Positions 1 through 9,149 of a stretch of 64,000 nt of DNA are shown here, in pieces. Within the stretch, counting starts at the first letter, position 1; the number at the start of each line of letters is the position of its first letter. Location of the stretch: the NCBI RefSeq assembly GCF_031458075.1, contig NZ_JAVDXT010000001.1:62001-126000 (forward strand), given 5' to 3'. This stretch comes from Rhodoferax_B ferrireducens_A. GTDB taxonomy: Bacteria; Pseudomonadota; Gammaproteobacteria; Burkholderiales; Burkholderiaceae_C. The position numbers and the translations under genes were made by a program. The notes beneath the pieces are model-generated. The model was not told the DNA's origin and ran no database searches. It saw nothing but the letters and a program-made list of their open reading frames with translations.

Positions 1-393
1 CAGGTCGCCGGCTTCGGCGCTGGGCACGCCCGGGCTGCGGCAGTGGATTGCGTCGGCGCTGGCGACCTGGAACAGCGGCGCGACCACCAGGGTGCGGGCG
101 CCGGTGCCGGCCTGCTGCACCGCCTGCCAGGCGGCCGTAAAGCTGGTCAGGGCATCGCGCGGGTGGCCGTGCACCGCGACCAAGACTGCCTTAGGGTCGC
201 CGGGGCTGCTGGCGGGGTCTTGCGACGCAAAGTAGTGCAAGCGGCCGGTCTGCCCGGCCGGCGTGAAGCCCAGGTAGCAGGCGGATGGGCCACCGCAATC
301 ACCGGCCCAGGCCGGCAGGATGGCCGCCCCGGTTGCCAGCAGCGCACTGCCGAGCATTTTCAGAAACCATGAAAGCAGGCCGCGGGTATTCAT
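1..393 (-). CDS. Secreted alpha/beta-hydrolase-like protein, 3' end off window
   Basis: The reading frame starts with ATG at 393 and runs to the window edge without a stop (131 codons seen). The first ~30 residues form a clear Sec signal peptide: MNTRGLL, a hydrophobic run, then AWA before GDCGG. The mature part has a beta-strand followed by HGHP (VLVAVHGHPRDA), the oxyanion-type strand-turn of alpha/beta hydrolases. Export to periplasm or outside is predicted. The nucleophile region lies outside the window, so the hydrolase call rests on the N-terminal fold signature only. It is transcribed away from the acyltransferase gene at 567. Confidence 0.6.
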   Translation of the reverse strand, partial: MNTRGLLSWFLKMLGSALLATGAAILPAWAGDCGGPSACYLGFTPAGQTGRLHYFASQDPASSPGDPKAVLVAVHGHPRDALTSFTAAWQAVQQAGTGARTLVVAPLFQVASADAIHCRSPGVPSAEAGDL

Positions 394-566
394 TTGTGAG
401 ATTATGTATTTGCTGTGTGGATGCTGTATGGGGCGGCTTTGGTAAAATAATGTTCGGTATTGAAATAAAAGCCATCATCGATTATTTTGTTTTAAATGGC
501 TTGGGGGCTGGGATTGTTAATAGATAAAACGGGCGTTGCTACCGGGCACGGTCAAGGCGTAAAGCC

Positions 567-1979
567 ATGACCACCCTGCAGAATACGCACGCCATTCCGC
601 TGCGCAAAAGGGTGCGCAAGGGGCTGCATCAGGGGTTGCGCAAGGCGATTGCATTCCTGCCCCGGAAAATCCGTTTCTCGATTTACCGCTCGTTTGTAAA
701 TTGCGACTTGCACCCCGATGAGCGCCTGGTGCTGAAGATTGCCGACACCCAGGACGAGCTGGAAGCCTGCTTCAAGCTGCTGCACGACGCCTATGTGGCC
801 AGCGGCTTCATGAAGCCCGACCCGTCGGGCCTGCGTGCCACCATCTACCACGCGCTGCCCACTACCACCACGCTGTGCGCCAAGTTCGATGGCGAGGTGG
901 TGGGCACGATTTCGCTGATACGGCAAAGCGCATTCGGCTTCCCGCTGCAGGCCATCTTCGACCTGAGCGATATCCATGCCGAGAAGGGCAAGATCGCCGA
1001 GGTCTCGGCGCTGGCGGTGCACCCGAACTTCCGCAAGACCGGGGGGGCGATCCTGTTCCCGCTGATGAAGTTCATGTACCAGTATTGCAGTACCTTCTTC
1101 GACACCGCCCACCTGGTGATCGCGGTCAACCCCGACCGGATCGAGATGTACGAGTCGCTGCTGTTCTTCAAGCGGTTGCAGGCCCACGCGATCCAGAAAT
1201 ACGATTTTGCCAACGGGGCGCCGGCGGTGGGTGCGAGTTTGAATTTGACGACCGTGCCTTTGATATTTAAGAAAGTATATTCAGGCAAGAAAAAGAAAAA
1301 AGATCTGTATTTTTATTTTATTAAAAGCCGGATTAAAAATATTATCTTGCCAACCCGCCGGTATTTCACCACCAATGATCCGGTGATGACGCCGACCATG
1401 CTGGATTACTTTTTCAACCAGCGCACCCAGGTCTTCAAGAACCTCAGCGAGCGCGAGAAGATCCTGCTCGACTCGATCTACAACCTGCCCGAGTACAAGG
1501 CGGTGATCCCGCCGGTGGCGGCGTCGAGCGCGCCGGGGGGCGGCCTGCGCCAGCACCAGCGCTATTCGCTCAAGTGCCGCGGCCAGTTGGCGGTGGGCAG
1601 CGGTGCCGACGCCCGGTCGGTGGAGCTGCAGCTGGTTGAGCTGTCGGACGACGGTTTCCAGGCCCATTCGCGGTCGCGCTTGCCGCTGTTCATCTGGTCC
1701 CCTGCGCAGATCCAGCTGGGGGTTTCCGAGGCGTCCAGCCTGCAAGTGATGGCGGTACGCAGCGAGGCGCGCGGCGACGAGCACTACTACGGCTTCAAGC
1801 TGGCCGAGCCGGACCTGGCCTGGCGCAAGTTCGTCACCGCGCTACAGTCGGGCATCACCGCCAAAGATCTGGACAACGCCAGCTTGTTTCTGATGGGCCA
1901 CCAGCCCGACTTCGACGCCACCACCGCGCCGCAGTATCTGGACGGCGTCGAGTTCGACGACACCGACCGCCGGCCTTAG
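567..1979 (+). CDS. FeeM-like N-acyl amino acid synthase domain with C-terminal PilZ-like domain
   Basis: 470 aa. Residues ~50-240 resemble the GNAT-fold catalytic core of FeeM-type long-chain N-acyl amino acid synthases: SALAVHPNFRKTGG is an acetyltransferase-like strand and AVNPDRIEMYESLLFF is a typical C-terminal motif. Such enzymes join acyl-ACP to an amino acid. Residues ~330-445 look like PilZ (RYSLKCR, then LSDDGFQAHSRSRLPL), the c-di-GMP-binding fold, although the second half-motif is not perfect. A Lys-rich, AT-rich linker (about 1275-1345) separates the parts. The ATG at 567 has no strong ribosome site. Family assignment is by motif; the substrate is unknown. Confidence 0.65.
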   Translation: MTTLQNTHAIPLRKRVRKGLHQGLRKAIAFLPRKIRFSIYRSFVNCDLHPDERLVLKIADTQDELEACFKLLHDAYVASGFMKPDPSGLRATIYHALPTTTTLCAKFDGEVVGTISLIRQSAFGFPLQAIFDLSDIHAEKGKIAEVSALAVHPNFRKTGGAILFPLMKFMYQYCSTFFDTAHLVIAVNPDRIEMYESLLFFKRLQAHAIQKYDFANGAPAVGASLNLTTVPLIFKKVYSGKKKKKDLYFYFIKSRIKNIILPTRRYFTTNDPVMTPTMLDYFFNQRTQVFKNLSEREKILLDSIYNLPEYKAVIPPVAASSAPGGGLRQHQRYSLKCRGQLAVGSGADARSVELQLVELSDDGFQAHSRSRLPLFIWSPAQIQLGVSEASSLQVMAVRSEARGDEHYYGFKLAEPDLAWRKFVTALQSGITAKDLDNASLFLMGHQPDFDATTAPQYLDGVEFDDTDRRP

Positions 1980-2015
1980 CCACGGTGGCGAGGCTGGCGT
2001 TAAAGTCCACGCACT

Positions 2016-2867
2016 ATGTGGATCGACACGCACTGCCATCTGGATGCTCCGGAATTTGGACCCAACCATGCTCTAGCGCTGGATCTGCGTGCGCAGGCAG
2101 CTATTGAAAATGTAGCGCTTTGCGTGCTGCAAGGCGTGATGGCCAGCAACTTCGACACGGTGCGGCTGCTGGCCCAGCGCACGCAGGACGCCTATGCGCT
2201 GGGCATCCACCCGCTGTTCGTGCCGCGCGCCCAGGATGGCGACCTGGACCTGCTGGACCAGGCACTGGCCCAGCACCGCGACGACCCGCGGCTGGTGGCG
2301 GTGGGCGAGATCGGGCTCGACTACTTTGTGCCTGCGCTGCAAGAGCCGGCCATGCTGGCGCGCCAGCAGCTGTTCTACCGCGCCCAGCTCAAGCTGGCCA
2401 AGAAGCACGGCCTGCCGGTGATCCTGCATGTGCGCCGCAGCGCCGACCATGTGCTCAAGCATTTGCGCGCCGTGGCCGGGCCGGGCGGCCGCTGGCTGGG
2501 CATTGCCCACGCCTTCAACGGCAGCCCGCAGCAGGCCCAGGCCTTTATCGATTTGGGGTTGAAGCTGGGCTTTGGCGGCGCCATGACCTTCGAGGCGGCA
2601 AACCAGCTGCGCCGCCTGGCCAGCAGCCTGCCGCTGGAGGCGCTGGTGCTGGAGACCGATGCGCCCGACATCCCGCCGCACTGGCTCTACACCACCGCCG
2701 CCCAGCGCGCGGCCGGCCAGGCCCAGGGCATCAATTCGCCAGTCGAGCTGCCGCGCATTGGCGCGGTGCTGGCCGGGCTGCGCGGTGTGGCGGTGGGCGA
2801 GATCGAGGCGGCGACCACGCGCAATGCGCTGGCCGCCTTGCCGCGTTTGCAGGCCTTGGCCGTATGA
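2016..2867 (+). CDS. TatD family metal-dependent hydrolase
   Basis: 283 aa, normal for TatD-type DNases. The metal ligands of the TIM-barrel amidohydrolase family are all visible: H6 and H8 (DTHCHLD), E98 (VGEIGLDY), His in ILHVRR, His in GIAHAFNG and Asp in LETDAPDIPP. Members are Mg-dependent 3'-5' DNA exonucleases or related phosphoesterases in the cytoplasm. It heads a tight cassette: its stop overlaps the start of the downstream glycosylase (ATGA at 2864). Two DNA-processing enzymes side by side suggest a repair or turnover role. Confidence 0.9.
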   Translation: MWIDTHCHLDAPEFGPNHALALDLRAQAAIENVALCVLQGVMASNFDTVRLLAQRTQDAYALGIHPLFVPRAQDGDLDLLDQALAQHRDDPRLVAVGEIGLDYFVPALQEPAMLARQQLFYRAQLKLAKKHGLPVILHVRRSADHVLKHLRAVAGPGGRWLGIAHAFNGSPQQAQAFIDLGLKLGFGGAMTFEAANQLRRLASSLPLEALVLETDAPDIPPHWLYTTAAQRAAGQAQGINSPVELPRIGAVLAGLRGVAVGEIEAATTRNALAALPRLQALAV

Positions 2868-3367
2868 CCCGGCTGGTCGGCTTGCCGCCGCTGGTATCGG
2901 CCGACACCCGGCTGGTGGTGCTGGGCAGCTTTCCGGGCGCGGCCTCGCTGGCGGCCCAGCAGTACTACGGCCACAAGCAGAACCAGTTCTGGCGCATATT
3001 AAGTGCCATTTATGCCGCTGACGCAGATACTATCTGCGCAAGCAGCTATGCATTCCGTAGCAACTGGATGCTTTCCAAGGGCGTTGGCCTGTGGGATGTG
3101 TATGCCAGCTGCGAACGCGAGGGCAGCCTGGACGCGCAGATCCGTAAAGCCGAAGTAAATGATTTTGTCGCCCTGCGCCAGCGCTGCCCCGGGCTGCAGG
3201 CCGTCGCGCACAATGGGGCCGAGAGTTTTCGCCACGCCGGCCAACTGGCCGAGCTGGGCCTGCCCACCGTCCGCCTGCCATCCACCAGCCCGGCCAATGC
3301 CAGCTGGAGTTTTGCGCGCAAGCTGGCCGCGTGGCGGGAAGTGTTTGAACAATATGGAATGATTTGA
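2864..3367 (+). CDS. DNA-deoxyinosine glycosylase (uracil-DNA glycosylase superfamily, family 6)
   Basis: 167 aa, starting at an ATG that overlaps the TatD stop by 4 bases, so translation is probably coupled. Diagnostic motifs are VLGSFPGAASL (active-site loop), YYGHKQNQFWRIL, and LPSTSPANASWSF near the C-terminus, the pattern of the hypoxanthine/uracil glycosylases that remove deaminated bases from DNA. A Leu-Pro-Ser-Thr-Ser-Pro-Ala-Asn block replaces the family 1 HPSPLS loop. The stop TGA overlaps the next ATG, so three genes form one transcription unit. Confidence 0.85.
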   Translation: MTRLVGLPPLVSADTRLVVLGSFPGAASLAAQQYYGHKQNQFWRILSAIYAADADTICASSYAFRSNWMLSKGVGLWDVYASCEREGSLDAQIRKAEVNDFVALRQRCPGLQAVAHNGAESFRHAGQLAELGLPTVRLPSTSPANASWSFARKLAAWREVFEQYGMI

Positions 3368-4137
3368 TGGCCCGTAAATCTGCCGCCACGGCAACCTCCG
3401 CCCTGCCCGAAGTCAACTTTTGCGACTACGGCGATGTGCGCACCCTGCACCTGGGCACCGAATGGGTCCAGGGCTCGATGCTGCTCGACATGCCTTACGA
3501 CATCGAGCTCGAATATGTGCAGCGCATGATGGCCTGGCTGCTGTTTGTGCCGCCCAGCAGCGTGGCCAAGCGGCATGCGATGCAGCTCGGCCTGGGGGCG
3601 GCGGCGCTGACCAAGTTTTGCCGCAAGAAGCTGCGCATGAAAACCACCGCGGTGGAGCTGAACCCGCAGGTGGTGTCGGCCTGCCGCTTCTGGTTCAAGC
3701 TGCCGCCCGATGACGAGCGCCTGCACATCGTGTTGGGCGACGCCGCGCTGAAGATCCAGAACAGCGACTGGGCCGCTACCGTGGACGCGCTGCAGGTCGA
3801 CCTGTACGACCAGGACGCGGCCGCGCCGGTGCTCGACAGCGCCGACTTCTATGCCGACTGCCGCAAGCTGTTGACCGACGAGGGCTGCATGACGGTGAAC
3901 CTGTTTGGCGAGGCCAGCAGCTACCCGGCCAGCGTGGAGAAGATCACCGCCGCCTTCGGTGCCGATGCGGTCTGGGCCTTCAAGCCCACGCGCGAGGGCA
4001 ATACCGTGGTGCTGGCCCAGCGCACGGCCAGCCGGCCGTCGCGCGAGGACCTGCTGGAGCGGGCCGACGCCATCCAGACCCGCTGGGGCCTGCCGGCAGC
4101 CAAATGGCTGAAAGTCTTCAAACCCGTTGTAGCCTGA
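3367..4137 (+). CDS. Spermidine synthase-like methyltransferase-fold protein
   Basis: 256 aa from ATG 3367, which overlaps the upstream TGA. A TTG one codon earlier is possible but unlikely. The Rossmann core shows MQLGLGAAALTKF (glycine loop), AVELNP (acidic residue for the nucleoside) and IVLGDAALKI. This is the spermidine synthase/SpeE-like arrangement. The catalytic Asp position appears as VDLYDQDAA rather than the classical D-S-S-D motif, so aminopropyl transfer is not certain. Such short SpeE-like proteins are frequent in Burkholderiales and mostly uncharacterised. Confidence 0.75.
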   Translation: MARKSAATATSALPEVNFCDYGDVRTLHLGTEWVQGSMLLDMPYDIELEYVQRMMAWLLFVPPSSVAKRHAMQLGLGAAALTKFCRKKLRMKTTAVELNPQVVSACRFWFKLPPDDERLHIVLGDAALKIQNSDWAATVDALQVDLYDQDAAAPVLDSADFYADCRKLLTDEGCMTVNLFGEASSYPASVEKITAAFGADAVWAFKPTREGNTVVLAQRTASRPSREDLLERADAIQTRWGLPAAKWLKVFKPVVA

Positions 4138-4159
4138 TTTACCGAGAAGGGCGCCCGCC

Positions 4160-5944
4160 ATGAAAGTTGCCACACCCGCGCTGGCCAAGACGGCCTACCA
4201 GGGCCCGGTCCACTGGCGTTTGCTGGTCGAATGGCTGGCCGAGGACGGTGTGATCGCCGCCGCCGAGCAGCAGCGCACCATCGCCCGCTGCTCCCAGGCC
4301 GAGAGCGCCCAGCCGGCCCTGGTGCGCCTGGCTAGCGTGGCCATGCAGCGCGCCAGCGACGGCAAGCCGCTGGACATCGAGATGCTGACCCAGTGGCTGG
4401 CGGGCCGCGCCGGCCTGGCGTATTTGCGCATCGACCCGCTGAAGGTCGAGGTCGGCAAGGTGGCCGACACCATGAGCGCCGTCTACGCCGAGCGCCACAA
4501 GGTACTGCCGGTGCAGGTCACCAGCTCCGAGGTGGTGGTGGCGACCAGCGAGCCCTTCCTGACCGACTGGATGGGCGAGGTGGAGCGCCAGTCGCGCCGC
4601 AGCGTGCGCCGTGTCGTGGCCAGCCCGCTGGAGATCCACCGCTTCACCGCCGAGTTCTATGCCTTGGCCAAGTCGGTCAAGGCGGTGCAAAAGGCCGGCG
4701 GCAATATCGGCGCCGGCAGCTTCGAGCAACTGGTCGAGCTGGGCCGCACCAACAAGCAGCTGGACGCAAATGACCAGGGCGTGGTGCAGGTGGTGGATTG
4801 GCTGTGGCAGTACGCCTTCAACCAGCGCGCCAGCGACATCCACCTGGAGCCGCGGCGCGAGCAGGGCGTGATCCGCTTCCGCATCGACGGTGTGCTGCAC
4901 CCGGTCTACCAGATGCCCATGGGCGTGATGAACGCCATGGTGGCGCGCATCAAGCTGTTGGGCCGCATGGACGTGGTGGAAAAGCGCCGCCCACTGGACG
5001 GTCGCATCAAGACCCGCAATCCGCGCGGCGACGAGGTGGAAATGCGTTTGTCCACCTTGCCCACCGCCTTCGGCGAGAAGATGGTGATGCGGATCTTCGA
5101 CCCCGACACCGCCGTGAAAGACCTGGACGCGCTGGGCTTCACCCCGCACGATGCGCAGCGCTGGGAGGCGCTGGTGAAACGGCCGCACGGCATCATCCTG
5201 GTGACCGGGCCGACCGGTTCGGGCAAGACCACCACGCTGTACTCGACGCTGAAGCGCGTGGCCACCGAAGAGGTCAACGTCAGCACGGTGGAGGACCCGA
5301 TCGAAATGATCGAGCCCAGCTTCAACCAGACCCAGGTGCAGCCGCAGCTCGACTTCGGCTTCACCGAAGGCCTGCGCGCGCTGATGCGGCAGGACCCGGA
5401 CATCATCATGGTCGGCGAAATCCGCGACCTGGCCACTGCCGAGATGGCGATCCAGGCGGCGCTGACCGGGCACCTGGTGTTCTCCACCCTGCACACCAAC
5501 GACGCACCCTCGGCGCTGACGCGGATGATGGAGCTGGGGGTGCCTGCCTATCTGCTGAACGCCACCGTGCTCGGCGTGCTGGCCCAGCGCCTGGTGCGGA
5601 CCCTGTGCAAGCAGTGCCGCGCGCCCGACGAGGCCCTGGCCCGCGAAACCCTGGGCGAGGCCATCAAGCCCTGGAAGATCAGCGCCAGCTACACGCCGTA
5701 CAAGCCGGTGGGCTGTGTGGACTGCCGCATGACCGGCTTTCTGGGCCGCATGGGCGTGTACGAGCTGCTCACCGTGTCCGAGGCTTTCAAGAAGAAGGTG
5801 AACCAGAGCCCGAGCATCGACGAATTGCGCCGCCAGGCCGTGGCCGATGGCATGCGCCCGCTGCGCCTGGCCGGTGCTTTGCGGGTGGCCGAAGGCCTGA
5901 CCACGCTGGACGAAGTGCTGTCCACCACCCCGCCGCTGGAGTGA
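4160..5944 (+). CDS. GspE/PilB family type II secretion / type IV pilus assembly ATPase
   Basis: 594 aa. An N-terminal GspE domain (~1-170) is followed by the hexameric ATPase core: Walker A GPTGSGKTT at 350-358, Asp box and Walker B region (MRQDPDIIMVGEIRDL), and a His box (STLHTNDAPSALTR). Two CXXC pairs (C483/C486 and C519/C522) form the zinc-binding C-terminal subdomain typical of GspE and PilB. It would drive pilin or pseudopilin polymerisation at the inner membrane. No other secretion or pilus gene is nearby, so the partner system cannot be named. Confidence 0.9.
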   Translation: MKVATPALAKTAYQGPVHWRLLVEWLAEDGVIAAAEQQRTIARCSQAESAQPALVRLASVAMQRASDGKPLDIEMLTQWLAGRAGLAYLRIDPLKVEVGKVADTMSAVYAERHKVLPVQVTSSEVVVATSEPFLTDWMGEVERQSRRSVRRVVASPLEIHRFTAEFYALAKSVKAVQKAGGNIGAGSFEQLVELGRTNKQLDANDQGVVQVVDWLWQYAFNQRASDIHLEPRREQGVIRFRIDGVLHPVYQMPMGVMNAMVARIKLLGRMDVVEKRRPLDGRIKTRNPRGDEVEMRLSTLPTAFGEKMVMRIFDPDTAVKDLDALGFTPHDAQRWEALVKRPHGIILVTGPTGSGKTTTLYSTLKRVATEEVNVSTVEDPIEMIEPSFNQTQVQPQLDFGFTEGLRALMRQDPDIIMVGEIRDLATAEMAIQAALTGHLVFSTLHTNDAPSALTRMMELGVPAYLLNATVLGVLAQRLVRTLCKQCRAPDEALARETLGEAIKPWKISASYTPYKPVGCVDCRMTGFLGRMGVYELLTVSEAFKKKVNQSPSIDELRRQAVADGMRPLRLAGALRVAEGLTTLDEVLSTTPPLE

Positions 5945-6103
5945 ACAGTTGCCCTTGGTAACCCAGGGGCAAGCGGCGGTCCGTACGTGGAATCCCTCAC
6001 TCTTTTCCTAGGGTGAACCCGTGCCAGTCGCGCAAGAGCTTCCAACCATAATCGCCCCACTGATATTTTTGTCGCTGGTTGGTTATTTTTGGGAGATCCG
6101 TAC

Positions 6104-6592
6104 GTGTTAATCAAAAGTCAGAAGGATTTTTTCTCCGGACTGATGTTCATGGGCGTGGGTGTGGCGTTCGCTTGGGGCGCTACCACCTACACCGTGGGCA
6201 GCGGCGCCCGGATGGGGCCAGGGTATTTCCCTCTGGTACTGGGTGTGGTGATGGCGATTCTGGGCGCGATCATCACCTTCAAGGCGCTGGTCACCGAGAC
6301 CGAAGGCGGTGACAAGATCGGCAAGTGGGCCTGGCGCCCGCTGTTCTTCATCCTGGGCGCCAATCTGGCCTTCGGGGTGCTGCTGGGCGGCTTGCCCAGC
6401 ATCGGCTTGCCCGCCATGGGCTTGATCATCGCCATCTATGCGCTGACCCTGATCTCGGCCAAGGCCGGCGAGAAGTTCGTCTTGCGCGACGTGTTGATTC
6501 TGGCCACCGTGCTCGCCATCGGCAGCTACCTCGCCTTTATCTTGCTGTTGAAGCTGCAGATCCAGGTCTGGCCCACATTCATTACCGGTTAA
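6104..6592 (+). CDS. tctB: Tripartite tricarboxylate transporter small membrane subunit TctB
   Basis: 162 aa from GTG 6104, chosen because GGGAGA lies 7 bases upstream; a TTG at 6089 is the alternative. There are four hydrophobic segments, and the early GARMGPGYFPLVLG motif is typical of TctB. It forms the membrane part of a secondary solute transporter with TctA, whose gene follows 9 bases after the stop. No periplasmic TctC/Bug receptor lies in this operon; orphan receptors elsewhere usually serve such pairs. Confidence 0.85.
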   Translation: MLIKSQKDFFSGLMFMGVGVAFAWGATTYTVGSGARMGPGYFPLVLGVVMAILGAIITFKALVTETEGGDKIGKWAWRPLFFILGANLAFGVLLGGLPSIGLPAMGLIIAIYALTLISAKAGEKFVLRDVLILATVLAIGSYLAFILLLKLQIQVWPTFITG

Positions 6593-6601
6593 GGGATTCC
6601 C

Positions 6602-8113
6602 ATGGATTTGCTAAGTAATTTGGCGCTGGGCTTCGGCGTCGCGTTCACCCCGATCAACCTGCTGTACGCGTTGATCGGCTGTATCTTGGGCACGCTGATC
6701 GGCGTGCTGCCCGGCATTGGCCCGGTGGCCACCATCGCCATGCTGTTGCCCGCCACCTATGCGCTGCCACCCGTGTCGGCGCTGATCATGCTGGCCGGTA
6801 TCTACTACGGCGCGCAATACGGTGGCTCCACCACCGCTATTCTGGTCAACCTGCCAGGGGAGTCGTCCTCGGTGGTGACTGCGATTGACGGCTACCAGAT
6901 GGCCCGGCAGGGGCGGGCGGGGCCGGCGTTGGCGGCTGCGGGTATAGGCTCGTTCTTCGCCGGTTCGGTGGGTACGCTGATTCTGGCGGCCTTTGCACCG
7001 CCGCTGACCGAAATCGCCTTCAAGTTCGGCCCGGCCGAATACTTCTCGCTGATGATTCTGGGCCTGATTGGCGCCGTGGTGCTGGCCTCGGGCTCCCTGC
7101 TCAAGGCTGTGGCCATGATTCTGCTGGGTCTGTTGATCGGCCTGGTGGGTACCGACGTGAACTCGGGTGTGGCGCGTTTCAGCTTCGATATCCCCGAGCT
7201 GACCGACGGCCTGGGCTTCGTGGCCATCGCCATGGGTGTGTTCGGCTACGGCGAAATCATCAGCAACCTGGCCCAGCCAGAGGACGACCGCGAGGTGTTC
7301 ACCGCCAAGATCAGCGGCATGTTCCCGACCAAGCAGGATTTCAAGGACATGCTGCCGGCCATGCTGCGCGGTACCACACTGGGCTCGGCCCTGGGCATCT
7401 TGCCTGGCGGCGGTGCGCTGTTGGCTTCTTTCGCCAGCTATGCGCTGGAAAAGAAGATGAAGATGAAACCCGGCGAAATCGCTTTCGGCAAGGGCAATAT
7501 CCGCGGTGTGGCAGGCCCTGAGTCGGCCAACAATGCGGGTGCGCAAACCTCTTTCATTCCGCTGCTGACGCTGGGTATTCCACCCAATGCGGTGATGGCG
7601 CTGATGGTGGGTGCGATGACCATCCACAATATCCAGCCTGGTCCCCAGGTGATGACCAGCAACCCCGAGCTGTTCTGGGGCCTGATTGCCTCCATGTGGA
7701 TCGGCAACCTGATGCTGGTGATTCTGAACCTGCCGCTGATCGGCATGTGGATCAAGCTGCTGTCGGTGCCTTACCGCTTCCTGTTCCCGTCCATCGTGCT
7801 GTTCTGTGCGATTGGCGTGTACTCCACTAACAACAACACCTTCGACATCTGGCTGGTGGCGGGCTTCGGCTTCATCGGCTACCTGTTCAACAAGCTGGGT
7901 TGCGAACCGGCCCCCTTGCTGCTGGGCCTGATCCTCGGCCCGATGATGGAAGAAAACCTGCGCCGCGCCCTGCTGTTGTCGCGCGGCGACTGGAGCGTGT
8001 TTGTAACCCGTGGCCTGTCTGCCAGCCTGTTGGCGGTGGCGGCCCTGATGGTCATCATCGTGCTGCTGCCTTCGGTGAAGAGCAAGCGCGAAGAAGCCTT
8101 CGTGGAAGACTAA
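6602..8113 (+). CDS. tctA: Tripartite tricarboxylate transporter large permease TctA
   Basis: 503 aa with about 11-12 membrane spans. The family signatures GVLPGIGPVATIAMLLP, YYGAQYGGSTTAILVNLPGE and GILPGGGALLASFASYALEK are present, as is the C-terminal GPMMEENLRRALLLSRGD block. It forms the translocation channel for a carboxylate or other anion brought by a Bug-type receptor. It is co-transcribed with tctB and ends just before a strong intrinsic terminator at 8135-8161. Confidence 0.93.
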   Translation: MDLLSNLALGFGVAFTPINLLYALIGCILGTLIGVLPGIGPVATIAMLLPATYALPPVSALIMLAGIYYGAQYGGSTTAILVNLPGESSSVVTAIDGYQMARQGRAGPALAAAGIGSFFAGSVGTLILAAFAPPLTEIAFKFGPAEYFSLMILGLIGAVVLASGSLLKAVAMILLGLLIGLVGTDVNSGVARFSFDIPELTDGLGFVAIAMGVFGYGEIISNLAQPEDDREVFTAKISGMFPTKQDFKDMLPAMLRGTTLGSALGILPGGGALLASFASYALEKKMKMKPGEIAFGKGNIRGVAGPESANNAGAQTSFIPLLTLGIPPNAVMALMVGAMTIHNIQPGPQVMTSNPELFWGLIASMWIGNLMLVILNLPLIGMWIKLLSVPYRFLFPSIVLFCAIGVYSTNNNTFDIWLVAGFGFIGYLFNKLGCEPAPLLLGLILGPMMEENLRRALLLSRGDWSVFVTRGLSASLLAVAALMVIIVLLPSVKSKREEAFVED

Positions 8114-8134
8114 AGCTTTTCCTGCTCTCGCAAG

Positions 8135-8161
8135 ACGGCACCTTCGGGTGCCGTTTTTTTT
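8135..8161 (+). terminator. Intrinsic terminator after tctBA
   Basis: The stem is ACGGCACC / GGTGCCGT (8135-8142 with 8147-8154) around a TTCG tetraloop, followed by eight T in 8154-8161. This is a textbook Rho-independent terminator. It is 21 bases downstream of the tctA stop. Confidence 0.93.
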
Positions 8162-8247
8162 GGCGACGGCGGGATGCGCCAAACACGATGCTCGGGAATC
8201 GGCGATCAACCTAGAATAGGCTTCCAACGCACATCCTATCTGCACCA

Positions 8248-9135
8248 GTGGCTACAAAAAACATAGCGGGCGGCCTGCTGCTCGCACTCGTGGGCTCGAT
8301 CGCCTTCAGCGGCAAGGCCATCATCGTCAAGCTGGCCTACCGCTACGGCGTTGATGCCGTCACCCTCATCATGTACCGTATGCTGTTTGCGCTGCCCATC
8401 TTCGCCGTCATGGCCTGGTGGTCCAGCCGCGGCAAAGCGGCGCTGACCGCCAAGGACTGGTGGGGCGTGCTGGGCCTGGGCTTCACCGGCTACTACCTGG
8501 CGAGCTTTCTGGACTTTGCCGGGCTGGGTTACATCAGTGCATCCCTGGAGCGCCTGATCCTGTACCTGAACCCGACCCTGGTGGTGGTGATGGGCTGGCT
8601 GCTGTACCGCAAGCCCATCACCCGTGTCCAGGTGCTGGGCATGGCGGTCTGCTACTGCGGCGTGGTGCTGGTGTTTGGCCACGAGATCAACCTGCAGGGC
8701 GCGAACGCTGGCCTGGGCGCCTTGCTGGTGTTCGGCAGTGCCGTCAGCTATGCGATCTACCTGGTATACAGCGGGCAGATGGTGCAGCGCCTGGGCTCCC
8801 TGCGCCTGGTCGGCCTGGCGACCACCGTGGCCTGCGTGCTGTGCCTGCTGCAATTCGTGCTGCTACGGCCCATGTCGGCCGCCCAGGTGGCGCCTGAAGT
8901 CATCTGGCTGTCGGTGCTGAACGCTACCGCCTGTACTGCCGCCCCGGTGCTGATGGTGATGATGGCTATCGAACGCCTGGGCGCTGGCCTGGCGGCCCAG
9001 ATCGGCATGGTGGGCCCGATGTCCACTATCCTGATGGGTGTGCTGATTTTGGGCGAGCCGTTCACCGCCTGGGTGGCCGCCGGCACCGTGCTGGTGGTGT
9101 CCGGGATTTATGTATTTACCCGCAGTGGGCGTTGA
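8248..9135 (+). CDS. DMT superfamily transporter (EamA)
   Basis: 295 aa, GTG start at 8248 giving MATKNIAGG. Ten hydrophobic segments are arranged as two five-helix EamA repeats. The first repeat begins LLALVGSIAFSGKAIIVKLAY and the second has FGSAVSYAIYLVY. It is probably an inner-membrane exporter or importer of metabolites; the substrate cannot be told from sequence. It stands after the tct terminator and 14 bases before the SDR gene, with which it may be co-transcribed. Confidence 0.85.
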   Translation: MATKNIAGGLLLALVGSIAFSGKAIIVKLAYRYGVDAVTLIMYRMLFALPIFAVMAWWSSRGKAALTAKDWWGVLGLGFTGYYLASFLDFAGLGYISASLERLILYLNPTLVVVMGWLLYRKPITRVQVLGMAVCYCGVVLVFGHEINLQGANAGLGALLVFGSAVSYAIYLVYSGQMVQRLGSLRLVGLATTVACVLCLLQFVLLRPMSAAQVAPEVIWLSVLNATACTAAPVLMVMMAIERLGAGLAAQIGMVGPMSTILMGVLILGEPFTAWVAAGTVLVVSGIYVFTRSGR

Positions 9136-9149
9136 TCAAAGGAGTAATC

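Noticed and set aside
5948..5971. Terminator after the GspE-type gene
   Set aside because: A 10-bp stem (TTGCCCTTGG / CCAGGGGCAA) is seen but no T tract follows; could be only a weak hairpin.
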